NCBI RefSeq assembly: GCF_003634965.1
Contig: NZ_RBXP01000015.1
Span: 267,958-331,957 of the forward strand
Reading direction: 5' to 3'
Source of the DNA: Azonexus fungiphilus
GTDB taxonomy: Bacteria; Pseudomonadota; Gammaproteobacteria; Burkholderiales; Rhodocyclaceae
Length of the DNA: 64,000 nucleotides
Below are positions 1 to 7,953 of the stretch, piece after piece; positions within the stretch are counted from its first letter, which is position 1, and the number at the start of each line of letters is the position of its first letter. A program made the translations under genes and the position numbers. A model generated the notes under the pieces. It searched no databases and had not been told where the DNA came from. It saw nothing but the letters and a program-made list of their open reading frames with translations.

Positions 1-105
1 CGCCTGCAGTACGCCCGCGACAAGTCGATGGCCGGCATCGCCGACAACCAGTTCACCGTCCAGTACATCATGAGCCTCGGTGCCCATGGTGCGCACAAGT
101 TCTGA
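1..105 (+). CDS. C-terminal end of a probable outer-membrane protein (partial)
   Basis: The reading frame is open from the window edge and gives 34 residues ending in QYIMSLGAHGAHKF before TGA. A C-terminal phenylalanine and alternating hydrophobic residues are usual for the last beta-strand of outer-membrane barrels. The metal-binding-protein gene starts 8 bases later, so it probably belongs to the same operon, perhaps as an outer-membrane metal receptor. The family cannot be named from so short a piece. Confidence 0.5.
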   Translation, partial: RLQYARDKSMAGIADNQFTVQYIMSLGAHGAHKF

Positions 106-113
106 GGCCGGCC

Positions 114-1010
114 ATGCGCAGACTGTTGATTCTCTTCTGGCTCGGGCTGGCCGCGCTGCCGGCCGCGGCCGCGGTTGAGGTGCTGGCGACGGTGCCGGAG
201 TGGGGCGCGCTGGCGCGCGAACTCGGCGGCGACCGGGTCCGGGTGTTCACCGCCACCACCGCGCTGCAGGACCCGCATCGCATCGACGCCCGGCCATCGC
301 TGCTCGCCCGGGCGCGGCTGGCCCGCCTGGTCGTGGCCAACGGCGCCGAACTCGAGACCGGCTGGTTGCCGGTGGTCCTCCGCGAGTCCGGCAACGCTTC
401 GATCCAGCCCGGGCGTGACGGCTATTTCGAGGCGGCGGCGCTGGTCCAGCGGCTCGACGTGCCGCATCGGGTCGACCGCGCCCAGGGCGACGTCCATGCC
501 GCCGGCAATCCGCACGTCCATCTCGATCCGCGCAACGTGCTCAAGGTCGCCGGCGGACTGGGCGAACGCCTGGCCCGCATCGATCCCGACAACGCCGCCT
601 TCTACCAGGCCCGGCTGGCCGCCTTCACGAGCCGCTGGCAAGCCGCCATGGCCCGCTGGGAGAAGGCTGCGGCACCCTTGCGCGGCGTGCCAGTGGTCGT
701 CCACCACCAGTCCTTCGCCTATCTCAGTCGCTGGCTCGGCATGGAAGAGCTGGGCGCGCTCGAGCCCAAGCCGGGCGTCGAGCCGAGCAGCGGCCAGCTG
801 GCCGCGCTGCTGCAGCGGCAGCGCGAGCGGCCGGCGCGCATGGTGCTGCGTACCGCCTACCAGCAGGCTGCCGCCAGCGAATGGTTTGCCGGCCGGGCCG
901 GGATACCGGCGGTGCTGCTGCCGTTCACGGTCGGCGGATCGAGTGCGGCGGGCGACCTGTTCGGCTTGTTCGACGACAGCATCGAGCGCCTGCTGCAGGC
1001 GTTGCGGTGA
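114..1010 (+). CDS. Metal ABC transporter periplasmic binding protein (ZnuA-like)
   Basis: 298 residues. A hydrophobic signal peptide covers about residues 1-20 and ends in an alanine run. The cluster A-I binding-protein family (ZnuA/MntC/PsaA) binds Zn2+ or Mn2+ in the periplasm with three histidines and an acidic residue. Candidate ligands are visible as His55 (LQDPH), His134/His136 (NPHVHLDP) and His197/198 (VHHQSFAYL). The histidine-rich loop of classical ZnuA is absent, so zinc or manganese specificity is open. The ATPase gene overlaps its stop codon, which makes it the first importer gene of a three-gene operon. Confidence 0.85.
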   Translation: MRRLLILFWLGLAALPAAAAVEVLATVPEWGALARELGGDRVRVFTATTALQDPHRIDARPSLLARARLARLVVANGAELETGWLPVVLRESGNASIQPGRDGYFEAAALVQRLDVPHRVDRAQGDVHAAGNPHVHLDPRNVLKVAGGLGERLARIDPDNAAFYQARLAAFTSRWQAAMARWEKAAAPLRGVPVVVHHQSFAYLSRWLGMEELGALEPKPGVEPSSGQLAALLQRQRERPARMVLRTAYQQAAASEWFAGRAGIPAVLLPFTVGGSSAAGDLFGLFDDSIERLLQALR

Positions 1011-1588
1011 GCGCCGCCCTGTTGCGCCTCGAGCAGGTGGTTGCCGGCTGGACGGCGCCGGCCACCCGGCCGCTCGACCTGCTCGTCGACGCCGGCAGCA
1101 TCGTCGGCCTGTGCGGTGCCAATGGCGCCGGCAAGAGCACGCTGCTGGCAGCGGTCGCCGGTCGCGCGCAGGTCTTTCACGGTCGACTGTGGAAAAAGCC
1201 GAAAATCCGCTGCGCCCTGCAGACCCAGGAGGCGCCGCCGCTTGCCGGGCTGCCGCTTAGCGGCCGCGAACTGCTGGCGCTGACCGGGGCCGCGGCGGAC
1301 GGCCTGCCGTCCTGGCTGGCCGACTGCCTCGAGCGGCGTCTCGACCGCCTCTCCGGCGGCCAGCGCCATTACCTCGGCCTGTGGGCGATCCTCAACGCGC
1401 CGGCCGAGCTGCTGCTGCTCGACGAGCCGACCAACAACCTCGACGCCGCCGGTGTCGCGCATCTCGGCGCGGCGCTGCGGCGACGGGCCGGCGCCGGCTG
1501 CGGCATCGTCCTGGTCAGCCACGACCCGGCCTTTGTCGCGGCGACCTGCGACCGGGTCTGCCGCCTGGAGGCGCCGGATGGACGCTGA
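1007..1588 (+). CDS. Metal ABC transporter ATP-binding protein (ZnuC-like)
   Basis: 193 residues from a GTG that overlaps the previous stop (GTGA), implying translational coupling. An upstream in-frame ATG would lie inside the binding-protein gene. All nucleotide-binding motifs are present: Walker A GANGAGKST (37-45), signature LSGGQ (115-119), Walker B LLLLDE (135-140) followed by PTNNLD, and a switch histidine in LVSHD near 175. It is shorter than typical ZnuC (about 250). It should energise the adjacent permease. A copy-like stretch of the dispersed palindrome/A-tract motif lies in frame at about residues 58-67. Confidence 0.85.
   Translation: MSAALLRLEQVVAGWTAPATRPLDLLVDAGSIVGLCGANGAGKSTLLAAVAGRAQVFHGRLWKKPKIRCALQTQEAPPLAGLPLSGRELLALTGAAADGLPSWLADCLERRLDRLSGGQRHYLGLWAILNAPAELLLLDEPTNNLDAAGVAHLGAALRRRAGAGCGIVLVSHDPAFVAATCDRVCRLEAPDGR
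1179..1208 (+). repeat. Dispersed palindrome/A-tract motif, degenerate coding copy
   Basis: ACGGTCGACTGT, 11-nt spacer, then AAAATCC. It matches the fixed geometry of the intergenic copies (ACGGTCGACCGT, N11, AAAAACC) with two substitutions. It lies inside the ABC ATPase gene, so chance resemblance is possible. Confidence 0.35.
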
Positions 1589-2354
1589 CCTCTTCCTGGT
1601 GCCCTTTCTCGCCGGCTTGTGCCTGGCGCTGCTGCTGCCGGTACTCGGCTGCTACCTGCGCCTGCACGACGAATGGCTGGCCGCCTTGTCCTATTCGCAC
1701 GTCGCCGCCGGCGGCGCCTTGCTGGCGATGCTCGGCGGCGTACCGGCGCAAGCCGGCGGACTGCTCGCCGCGGCCGCGGCGGCGCTGGCCAAGCGACCGC
1801 TGGCGGCGCGCCTCGGGCAGGCCAGCGTCTTTCCGCTGCTGCTGCTGGCCGGTTGGGCGGCCGGCATGCTGGTCGCCGCCAACCATCCGCTCGCCGAACG
1901 CGTCGGCAGTGCACTTTTCGACGGCCAACTGTACTTCGCCGACATCCCGCGCCTGCTCTGGCTGCTGGCCGCCAGCTGCGGCGGCCTGTGGCTGCTGCGC
2001 CGGCTGTCGCGCGGGCTGCTCCTGAGCCGCCTTTATCCCGACCATTTCCGCCTGCGCGGCGAGGCCGCCTGGCCGCTGCAGGGCGGCTTCGACCTGCTGG
2101 CAGCGCTGCTGCTGGCGCTGGCGACGACGACCCTGGGCGTGATGGCGACCTTCGCGCTGGTCTTCGTGCCGCCCTGGCTGACCTTCCGGCGCGCCGGCGG
2201 CTGGCGGCGCGGCCTGCGGCTGGCGGTGCTGCTCGGCGCCGCGATCTATCTGGTGGCCTTCGTCGCGGCGCTGGCGCTCGATCAGCCGTTCGGGCCGCTG
2301 CTCGGACTGGCCGCGATGGCCGCCTGCATCCTCGGCGGGCGGCGGGGACCCTGA
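1578..2354 (+). CDS. Metal ABC transporter permease (ZnuB-like)
   Basis: 258 residues beginning MDADLFLVPFLAGLCLALLLP. This start overlaps the ATPase stop by 11 bases, and a longer in-frame start at 1452 would sit inside the ATPase gene. The sequence is almost wholly hydrophobic with about seven to eight membrane segments, as in the ABC-3 (ZnuB/MntB) permease family. Co-linear order with the binding protein and the ATPase supports the role. Substrate specificity cannot be read from the sequence. Confidence 0.8.
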   Translation: MDADLFLVPFLAGLCLALLLPVLGCYLRLHDEWLAALSYSHVAAGGALLAMLGGVPAQAGGLLAAAAAALAKRPLAARLGQASVFPLLLLAGWAAGMLVAANHPLAERVGSALFDGQLYFADIPRLLWLLAASCGGLWLLRRLSRGLLLSRLYPDHFRLRGEAAWPLQGGFDLLAALLLALATTTLGVMATFALVFVPPWLTFRRAGGWRRGLRLAVLLGAAIYLVAFVAALALDQPFGPLLGLAAMAACILGGRRGP

Positions 2355-2520
2355 AAGCGACATCGGCCTTGCCGTATACCCCTTATGCGGCCAGGCCGGC
2401 TGCCGGAAAGCACGCTGCCGGCGATAATCCGGACAGACAAAAATAACCCGCGAGTCAGTGCGTGCAATGCCCGAATCGATTAACCTTCGTCCTTTCAGAA
2501 AATTGCACGCGAGGTAGCCC

Positions 2521-3153
2521 ATGCCGGTGATCGAAGTCAGCCATCCCCTGGTCAAACACAAAATCGGACTGATGCGGGAAGGCGACATCAGTACCAAGAA
2601 ATTCCGCGAACTGACCGCCGAGCTGGCCCGCCTGCTGAGCTACGAAGCCTGTCGCGATTTCGAACTCGAGCCCTGCCGCATCGAAGGCTGGTGCGGCGAG
2701 GTCGAAATCGAGCAGATCAAGGGCAAGAAGGTCACCGTGGTGCCCATCCTGCGTGCCGGCATCGGCATGCTCGACGGCATCCTCGACCTGATCCCGAACG
2801 CCAAGGTCAGCGTCGTCGGCATCGCCCGCAACCACGAGACGCTGATGCCGGAGCCGTATTTCGAGCGCTTCGTCGGCCAGCTCGACGAGCGCCTGGCGAT
2901 GATCATCGATCCGATGCTGGCCACCGGCGGCTCGCTGATCGCCACCATCGACATGTTGAAGCGCAAGGGCTGCAAGCAGATCAAGGCGCTGGTGCTGGTC
3001 GCTGCGCCGGAAGGCATCGCGGCGATGGAGAAAGCGCATCCCGACGTGCAGATTTACACCGCCGCCATCGACAGCCATCTCAACGAGCACGGCTACATCA
3101 TCCCGGGCCTCGGCGATGCCGGCGACAAGATTTTCGGAACCAAGGAATCATGA
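2521..3153 (+). CDS. upp: Uracil phosphoribosyltransferase
   Basis: 210 residues, the usual size for Upp. The enzyme converts uracil and PRPP to UMP in the cytoplasm. The start [19 protein letters not shown] and the PRPP-binding loop [12 protein letters not shown] (about 127-138) are characteristic, and the C-terminus [16 protein letters not shown] forms the uracil-binding region. A Shine-Dalgarno-like GAGG lies upstream of the ATG. The uracil permease overlaps its stop by four bases, forming a salvage operon. Confidence 0.96.
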   Translation: MPVIEVSHPLVKHKIGLMREGDISTKKFRELTAELARLLSYEACRDFELEPCRIEGWCGEVEIEQIKGKKVTVVPILRAGIGMLDGILDLIPNAKVSVVGIARNHETLMPEPYFERFVGQLDERLAMIIDPMLATGGSLIATIDMLKRKGCKQIKALVLVAAPEGIAAMEKAHPDVQIYTAAIDSHLNEHGYIIPGLGDAGDKIFGTKES

Positions 3154-4379
3154 GCCATACCCACGACCCCGTCTGGCGCACCGCCCTGTCCGGCGCGCAA
3201 ATCCTCTTCGTCGCCTTCGGCGCGACCGTCCTCGTGCCGCTGCTCACCGGCCTCAACCCGAGCCTGGCGCTGCTCGGCGCCGGCGTCGGTACGCTGATCT
3301 TCCAGATCTGCACCAGGCGCCAGGTGCCGATCTACCTCGGCTCCAGCTTCGCCTTCATCGCGCCGGTGATCTACTCGGTGCAGACCTGGGGCATGAACGC
3401 CACGCTCGGCGCGCTTGCTGCCGCCAGCTTCTTCTATTACGTCGCTGCGGCGCTGGTCAAATGGCGCGGCGTCGGCCTCATCCACAAGCTGCTGCCGCCG
3501 GTGGTGATCGGCCCGGTGGTCATGGTCATCGGCCTCGGCCTGGCCCAGGTCGCCGTCAGCATGGCCACCGGCAAGGCCGGCGACGCCCAGGTCGTGCCTT
3601 ATGAAACGGCGATCGCCGTGGCGGCGATCTCGCTGCTGGCGACCATGCTCACCGCCATCCGCGCGCGCGGCCTGCTCAAGCTGGTGCCGATCCTGGTCGG
3701 TGTCGCCGTCGGCTACGTCGTCTCGCTGCTGGTCGGCATCGTCGATTTCGGCAAGGTCACGGCGGCGGCGTGGATTGCCGTGCCCGAGTTCGGCACGCCG
3801 GAATTCAACCTGGCGGCGATCCTGTTCATGATCCCGGTGGCGATTGCGCCGATCGTCGAGCACGTCGGCGGCATCCTCGCCATCGGCTCGGTTGCCGGCA
3901 AGGACTACACCGAAAGCCCGGGCCTGCACCGCACGCTGTTCGGCGACGGTCTGGCGGTCAATGTCGTCGGCCTGTTCGGCGGCCCGCCGGTGACCACCTA
4001 CGGCGAGGTGACCGGCGCCGTCATGCTGACCAAGAACTACAACCCGGTGGTGATGACCTGGGCCGCCGGCTTCGCCATCCTGATGGCCTTCGTCGGCAAG
4101 TTCGGCGCGCTGCTGCAGACCATCCCGATGCCGGTGATGGGCGGCATCATGGTCCTGCTCTTCGGCTCGATCGCCGGCATCGGCCTGAAGACGCTGCTCG
4201 ACGCCAAGGTCAACCTGTCGAGTGCGCGCAACCTGTGCATCGTCTCGGTGACGCTGGTCACCGGCATCGGCGGCCTGGGCGTGACCATCGGCAGCTTCTC
4301 GCTGCAGGGCATCAGCCTGTGCGGCGTGCTCGCCGTGCTGCTCAACCTGCTGCTGCCGGCCGAGCCCGAGCAGCGCTGA
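3150..4379 (+). CDS. uraA: Uracil permease (NCS2 family)
   Basis: 409 residues starting at the ATG of the ATGA overlap with upp. A polytopic membrane protein with about 12-14 segments and the NCS2 nucleobase-symporter features: [18 protein letters not shown] at the N-terminus, [10 protein letters not shown], and the substrate-site region with [13 protein letters not shown] and [13 protein letters not shown]. The coupling with upp points to uracil uptake followed by conversion to UMP. A strong terminator follows. Confidence 0.93.
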   Translation: MSHTHDPVWRTALSGAQILFVAFGATVLVPLLTGLNPSLALLGAGVGTLIFQICTRRQVPIYLGSSFAFIAPVIYSVQTWGMNATLGALAAASFFYYVAAALVKWRGVGLIHKLLPPVVIGPVVMVIGLGLAQVAVSMATGKAGDAQVVPYETAIAVAAISLLATMLTAIRARGLLKLVPILVGVAVGYVVSLLVGIVDFGKVTAAAWIAVPEFGTPEFNLAAILFMIPVAIAPIVEHVGGILAIGSVAGKDYTESPGLHRTLFGDGLAVNVVGLFGGPPVTTYGEVTGAVMLTKNYNPVVMTWAAGFAILMAFVGKFGALLQTIPMPVMGGIMVLLFGSIAGIGLKTLLDAKVNLSSARNLCIVSVTLVTGIGGLGVTIGSFSLQGISLCGVLAVLLNLLLPAEPEQR

Positions 4380-4387
4380 TCGTCATC

Positions 4388-4430
4388 GCCGGCGATGCCG
4401 GGCCTGCGGGCCCGGGGGCGCCGGCTTTTT
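4388..4430 (+). terminator. Rho-independent terminator of upp-uraA
   Basis: Inverted repeat GCCGGCG ... CGCCGGC with an inner GGGCC/GGCCC pair, followed directly by TTTTT, eight bases after the uraA stop codon. Confidence 0.8.
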
Positions 4431-4440
4431 CCGTTTACCC

Positions 4441-4881
4441 ATGAGCCCAACTCCAAAACTCAGAAGCCTGGCTGACCGTGTCCGCCAGGTCGCACTCTTC
4501 GAAGTCGGCGGCTTGCTGCTGATCACGCCGCCCTTCGTCTGGCTGAGCGGCGTTCCGCTCGCCGAATCGATCGGCCTGCTGGCCATCATCGCGGCCCTGG
4601 CGGCGCTGTGGAACGCCATCTACAACACCAGCTTCGACTGGATCGAGGGGCGCCTGACCGGCCGTACCGCCGACCGCCGGCCGCCGCTGCTGCGCGCCCT
4701 GCATGCGCTCGGTTTCGAGAGCGGCCTGCTGATCGCCAGCCTGCCGATCATCGTCTGGTGGACCGGCATGACCTGGCTCGAGGCCCTCGTCGCCGACATC
4801 GGCCTGGCGCTGTCCTACGTGGCCTACGCCTACGTCTTCAACCTGGCCTACGACCGCGTCTTCCCGATCGACCAGGCTTAG
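4441..4881 (+). CDS. PACE-family efflux transporter
   Basis: 146 residues with four hydrophobic segments arranged as two tandem membrane pairs. Both pairs carry the conserved basic-x-x-x-x-x-FE type motif (RVRQVALFE near 15-23; RALHALGFE near 83-91). This is the bacterial transmembrane pair (BTP/AceI) architecture, known for proton-driven export of chlorhexidine, short diamines and other biocides from the inner membrane. The gene stands alone between the upp-uraA terminator and the convergent cysH operon. The natural substrate is unknown. Confidence 0.85.
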   Translation: MSPTPKLRSLADRVRQVALFEVGGLLLITPPFVWLSGVPLAESIGLLAIIAALAALWNAIYNTSFDWIEGRLTGRTADRRPPLLRALHALGFESGLLIASLPIIVWWTGMTWLEALVADIGLALSYVAYAYVFNLAYDRVFPIDQA

Positions 4882-4884
4882 GCC

Positions 4885-4920
4885 TCAGGCCTTGACGTGT
4901 AAGCCGCACTCCTTGGATTC
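4885..4920 (-). repeat. Second, diverged copy of the cysH 3' tail (stranded fragment)
   Basis: Read on the minus strand, this stretch encodes ESKECGLHVKA followed by TGA. The intact cysH about 110 bases upstream ends DTKECGLHVKATS. The two copies agree over KECGLHVKA but differ mostly at third codon positions, so this is not a recent tandem duplication. The fragment uses GC-rich codons like the rest of the genome. It resembles the displaced 3' end left when a mobile element integrates into a gene tail and supplies a replacement. It has no start codon and is not expressed as a gene. Confidence 0.7.
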
Positions 4921-4983
4921 CGGTGCTTGTCTCCGGCCGCCCCTGCGGGGCTTAACATTCGCTGCGCGAAGTTAGCCTGCGAC

Positions 4984-5045
4984 GAAATGCCGACTTACGA
5001 GGTGGCCTTCACATGAAGGCCACATTCTTTAGTGTCGGCATTTTC
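4984..5045. repeat. Nested inverted repeats across the cysH stop codon
   Basis: The outer arms are GAAATGCCGAC (4984-4994) and GTCGGCATTTTC (5034-5045). The inner arms GTGGCCTTCA (5002-5011) and TGAAGGCCAC (5014-5023) are perfect with a two-base centre. The structure encloses the last codons and the stop of cysH. Another imperfect hairpin (GGCTTAAC ... GTTAGCC, about 4949-4976) follows in the transcript. It may end or stabilise the cys mRNA, or be the boundary of an inserted element. Confidence 0.6.
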
Positions 5046-5720
5046 CCACCACCAGCGGCCGGCGCGGATGTCTTCGCCGAGCGAGACGGCGCGGGTGCAC
5101 GGGGCGCAGCCGATGCTGGGGTAGAACTTGTCGTGCAGGGCGTTGTAGGGCACGGCGTTGTGCTTGATGTAGGTCCAGATTTCCTTCTCGCTCCAGGCGG
5201 CGAGCGGGTTGAATTTCTCGAGGCCGTTGCCTTCGTCGTATTCCTGCGTCGCCAGCTGGCCACGGGTGGCCGCCTGTTCGGCGCGCATGCCGGTGATCCA
5301 GGCGCGCTTGCCGGCCAGGGCGCGCTTCAGCGGTTCGACCTTGCGCGCGTAGCAGCAGGCCTTCCTCAGCGTCACCGAGTCGTAGAAGGCGTTGATGCCG
5401 TGCTGGCGGACGTAGCTTTCGACTTCCTCGGCCTGCGGGAAATAGAGCTTCAATTTCAGCCCGAAATGGCGGTCGACCGTGGCCATCAGGTCGTAGGTCT
5501 CGGCCGGCAGGCGACCGGTGTCCAGGCTGAAGATCTCGATCGGCAGCTTGGCCTTGACGATCAGGTCGGTGAGGACCATGTCTTCGGCGCCGAGGCTGTT
5601 GGCGAAGGCGGCCGGCGACCAGGCGCCGGCGATGTCGGCGAGCAGCGCGCGTGCGGCGTCGGCCTTGGCGGCGGTGCTGGCGGCAAGTTCGGGGGTGATG
5701 TTGAGCAGGGCTGGCGTCAT
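4995..5720 (-). CDS. cysH: Adenylylsulfate (APS) reductase, assimilatory
   Basis: 241 residues; the start at MTPALLNITPELAAS lies 14 bases after the DUF934 stop. The enzyme reduces APS (possibly also PAPS) to sulfite with thiol donors. The paired cysteines of the [4Fe-4S] type are present: Cys122/Cys123 (KACCYARK) and Cys205/Cys208 (IGCAPC). These distinguish bacterial APS reductases from E. coli-type PAPS reductase. The catalytic cysteine is Cys233 in KECGLH. The last ten or so codons (GACACTAAAGAATGT...) are AT-richer than the rest, and a second diverged copy of this tail lies downstream, so the 3' end looks replaced. Last gene of the cys operon. Confidence 0.93.
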   Translation of the reverse strand: MTPALLNITPELAASTAAKADAARALLADIAGAWSPAAFANSLGAEDMVLTDLIVKAKLPIEIFSLDTGRLPAETYDLMATVDRHFGLKLKLYFPQAEEVESYVRQHGINAFYDSVTLRKACCYARKVEPLKRALAGKRAWITGMRAEQAATRGQLATQEYDEGNGLEKFNPLAAWSEKEIWTYIKHNAVPYNALHDKFYPSIGCAPCTRAVSLGEDIRAGRWWWENADTKECGLHVKATS

Positions 5721-5734
5721 GGCTGGCTGGGCTT

Positions 5735-6247
5735 TCAGGCGGTGCGGCGGCGGAAGTGCGGTTCGGGCTGGTCGGTCGACGCCTGGTAGGTCTCGGAGAA
5801 CGGCGCGAAGCCCTTGCCGATGGCGTGGATGGCGTCCTTGCCGTCCTTCAGCGCGTAGCTGTCGAAGCCGACGCGCTGCATGAAGAACAGCTGGTCGTGC
5901 AGCACATCGCCGACGGCGCGCAGTTCGCCCTGGTAATGGTAACGCTGGCGGAGCAGGGCGGCGGTCGAGTAGCCGCGGCCGTCGACGAATTTCGGGAAAT
6001 GGACGGCGACGACGACGAAATACTCGAGGTCGGCGGCGATCTCCTCGACCTTGTCGTCGGGCAGCAGCAGCAGGCCGATGCGCTTGTGGCAGGAGACGAT
6101 CTCGTTCCTGCGCGCCAGCCACACGGCGAGCGGGAAGATGACGTCGCCAGCCGGCAGGGCGATGGTTTCAGGCGTTTCGCCTTCGCCGATTTCCAGGGTT
6201 TTCCAGGTGTCGACCGTGACATTGCCCTGCTTGATCAGTTGCGCCAT
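5735..6247 (-). CDS. DUF934 protein of the sulfite reductase operon
   Basis: 170 residues with no signal peptide. The DUF934 family is found almost only next to cysI-type genes in proteobacteria and is thought to assist sulfite reduction, though its biochemical role is not established. Recognisable stretches include LAVWLARRNEI, ADLEYFVVVAVHFPKFVDGRGYS and GELRAVGDVLHDQLFFMQRVGFDSY. Its ATG follows the cysI stop codon with no gap, so the two are probably translated together. Confidence 0.85.
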   Translation of the reverse strand: MAQLIKQGNVTVDTWKTLEIGEGETPETIALPAGDVIFPLAVWLARRNEIVSCHKRIGLLLLPDDKVEEIAADLEYFVVVAVHFPKFVDGRGYSTAALLRQRYHYQGELRAVGDVLHDQLFFMQRVGFDSYALKDGKDAIHAIGKGFAPFSETYQASTDQPEPHFRRRTA

Positions 6248-7933
6248 TTATGCGGCCTCCTTCTGCTTGGCCTTGCCATGGGCGCGGCCTTCGTAAACGC
6301 GGTTCTTGAACGGGTCGATGCCGATCCGGTCGAAGGTGTCGATGAAACGCTCGTCGGGGTGACGGTTTTCCAGGTACACCTTGACGATCTTCTCGATCAC
6401 GTCGGGCATTTCCCCGGCCGAGAACGACGGGCCGATGACCTTGCCGAGGCGGGCGTCGTAGCCCTGGCGACCGCCCAGCGTGACCTGGTAGAACTCGTCG
6501 TTGTTCTTGTCCACGCCGAGCACGCCGATGTGGCCGACGTGGTGGTGGCCGCAGGCGTTCATGCAGCCGGAGATGTTGAGGTCGATCTCGCCGATCTCGA
6601 ACAGGTAGTCGAGGTCGTCGAAACGCTGCTGGATGGCGGTGGCGATGGGGATCGACTTGGCGTTGGCGAGGTCGCAGAAATCGCCGCCGGGGCAGCAGAT
6701 CATGCTGGTCAGCAGGCCGATGTTCGGCGTCGCCAGGCCGGCCGCCTTGGCCACGCGCCAGACGTCGGCGAGGTCGGCGAGTTTGACGTCGGCGAGGATG
6801 ACGTTCTGTTCGTGGCTGATGCGCAGCTCGCCGAAGCTGTAGCGGTCGGCGAGGTCGGCGACGACTTCCATCTGGTCGGAGGTGATGTCGCCCGGCGCGA
6901 CGCCGTGCTTTTTCAGCGACAGCGTCACCGCCGTGTAGCCGGCCACCTTGTGCGGCTGCGTGTTGCGCTCGACCCAGCGGGCGAAAGCCTTGTCGGCGAT
7001 GATTTTTGCCTGGTAGGCGGCGTCGACCGTGGTGATCGTCTCGTAGGCCGGGGCGCCGAAATGCGCGGCGACGCGGTCGTACTCGGCCTGGGTGATGGTC
7101 GCCGGGCCGTCCTTGCCATGCGCCCATTCGGCTTCGACCAGCTTGCCGAATTCCTCGACGCCGAGCGCCTGCACCAGGATCTTGATGCGCGCCTTGTAGG
7201 CATTGTCGCGGCGGCCGAAGCGGTTATAGACGCGGAGGATCGCCTCGCAATAGGTGAGGATGTGCTGCCAGGGCAGGAAGTCGCGCACCACCTGGCCGCG
7301 GATCGGGGTACGGCCGAGGCCGCCGCCGACGATCACGGTGAAGCCGGTGACGCCGTCGACCACCTTGAGATGCAGGCCGATGTCGTGGAACCAGGTGACC
7401 GCGCGGTCTTCCTTGGTGCCGGAAATGGCGATCTTGAACTTGCGCGGCAGGAAGGCGAATTCCGGATGGAAGGTGGTCCACTGGCGGAGGATCTCGGCCA
7501 GCGGGCGCGGATCGATGATCTCGTCGGCAGCGACGCCGGCGAACTGGTCGGTGGTGATGTTGCGCAGGCAGTTGCCCGAGGTCTGGATCGCGTGCAGGTC
7601 GACTTCGGCCAGCTCGGCCAGGATGTCGGGCACGTCGGTCAGCTGCGGCCAGTTCAACTGCAGGTTGTGGCGCGTCGTGAAGTGGCCGTAGCCGCGGTCG
7701 TACTTGCGGGCGACGTGGGCCAGCTTGCGCAGCTGTGCCGAGTTCATCATGCCGTAAGGGACGGCGATGCGGAACATCGGCGCGTGGCGCTGGATGTAGA
7801 GGCCGTTCTGCAGGCGCAGCGGGCGGAACTCGTCGTCGGTCAGCTCGCCGGCCTGCCAGCGGCGGACCTGGTCGCGGAACTGCTCGACCCGGTCGAGGAT
7901 CAGCTGGCGGTCGATGGCGTCGTATTTGTACAT
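6248..7933 (-). CDS. cysI: Sulfite reductase hemoprotein (CysI/NirA family)
   Basis: 561 residues. It carries out six-electron reduction of sulfite to sulfide using siroheme and a [4Fe-4S] cluster. The cluster cysteines appear in CCPGGDFCDLA (about 410-417) and SGCMNACGHHH (about 453-460). The N-terminal ferredoxin-like half contains YGMMNSAQLRKLAHVARKY and the repeat GYGHFTTRHNLQLNW. The start at MYKYDAIDRQ is chosen over an upstream-open frame because that frame would run into the exporter gene. No cysJ is nearby, so electrons may come from ferredoxin or through the DUF934 partner. Confidence 0.92.
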   Translation of the reverse strand: MYKYDAIDRQLILDRVEQFRDQVRRWQAGELTDDEFRPLRLQNGLYIQRHAPMFRIAVPYGMMNSAQLRKLAHVARKYDRGYGHFTTRHNLQLNWPQLTDVPDILAELAEVDLHAIQTSGNCLRNITTDQFAGVAADEIIDPRPLAEILRQWTTFHPEFAFLPRKFKIAISGTKEDRAVTWFHDIGLHLKVVDGVTGFTVIVGGGLGRTPIRGQVVRDFLPWQHILTYCEAILRVYNRFGRRDNAYKARIKILVQALGVEEFGKLVEAEWAHGKDGPATITQAEYDRVAAHFGAPAYETITTVDAAYQAKIIADKAFARWVERNTQPHKVAGYTAVTLSLKKHGVAPGDITSDQMEVVADLADRYSFGELRISHEQNVILADVKLADLADVWRVAKAAGLATPNIGLLTSMICCPGGDFCDLANAKSIPIATAIQQRFDDLDYLFEIGEIDLNISGCMNACGHHHVGHIGVLGVDKNNDEFYQVTLGGRQGYDARLGKVIGPSFSAGEMPDVIEKIVKVYLENRHPDERFIDTFDRIGIDPFKNRVYEGRAHGKAKQKEAA

Positions 7934-7953
7934 GGCGTTCTCTTGGGGGTGAA

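Noticed and set aside
4949..4976. GCTTAAC ... GTTAGCC hairpin near cysH considered as an attC site.
   Set aside because: Only 28 bp long, the right core does not fit GTTRRRY, and there is no cassette ORF. It fits better as part of the insertion scar or transcript end.
5471..5480. GGTCGACCGT in cysH, and similar GTCGAC strings in bioC, bioH, bioF and the FadJ gene.
   Set aside because: They encode common dipeptides such as Val-Asp or Ser-Thr-Val-Asp in GC-rich codons and lack the A-tract at the fixed distance.
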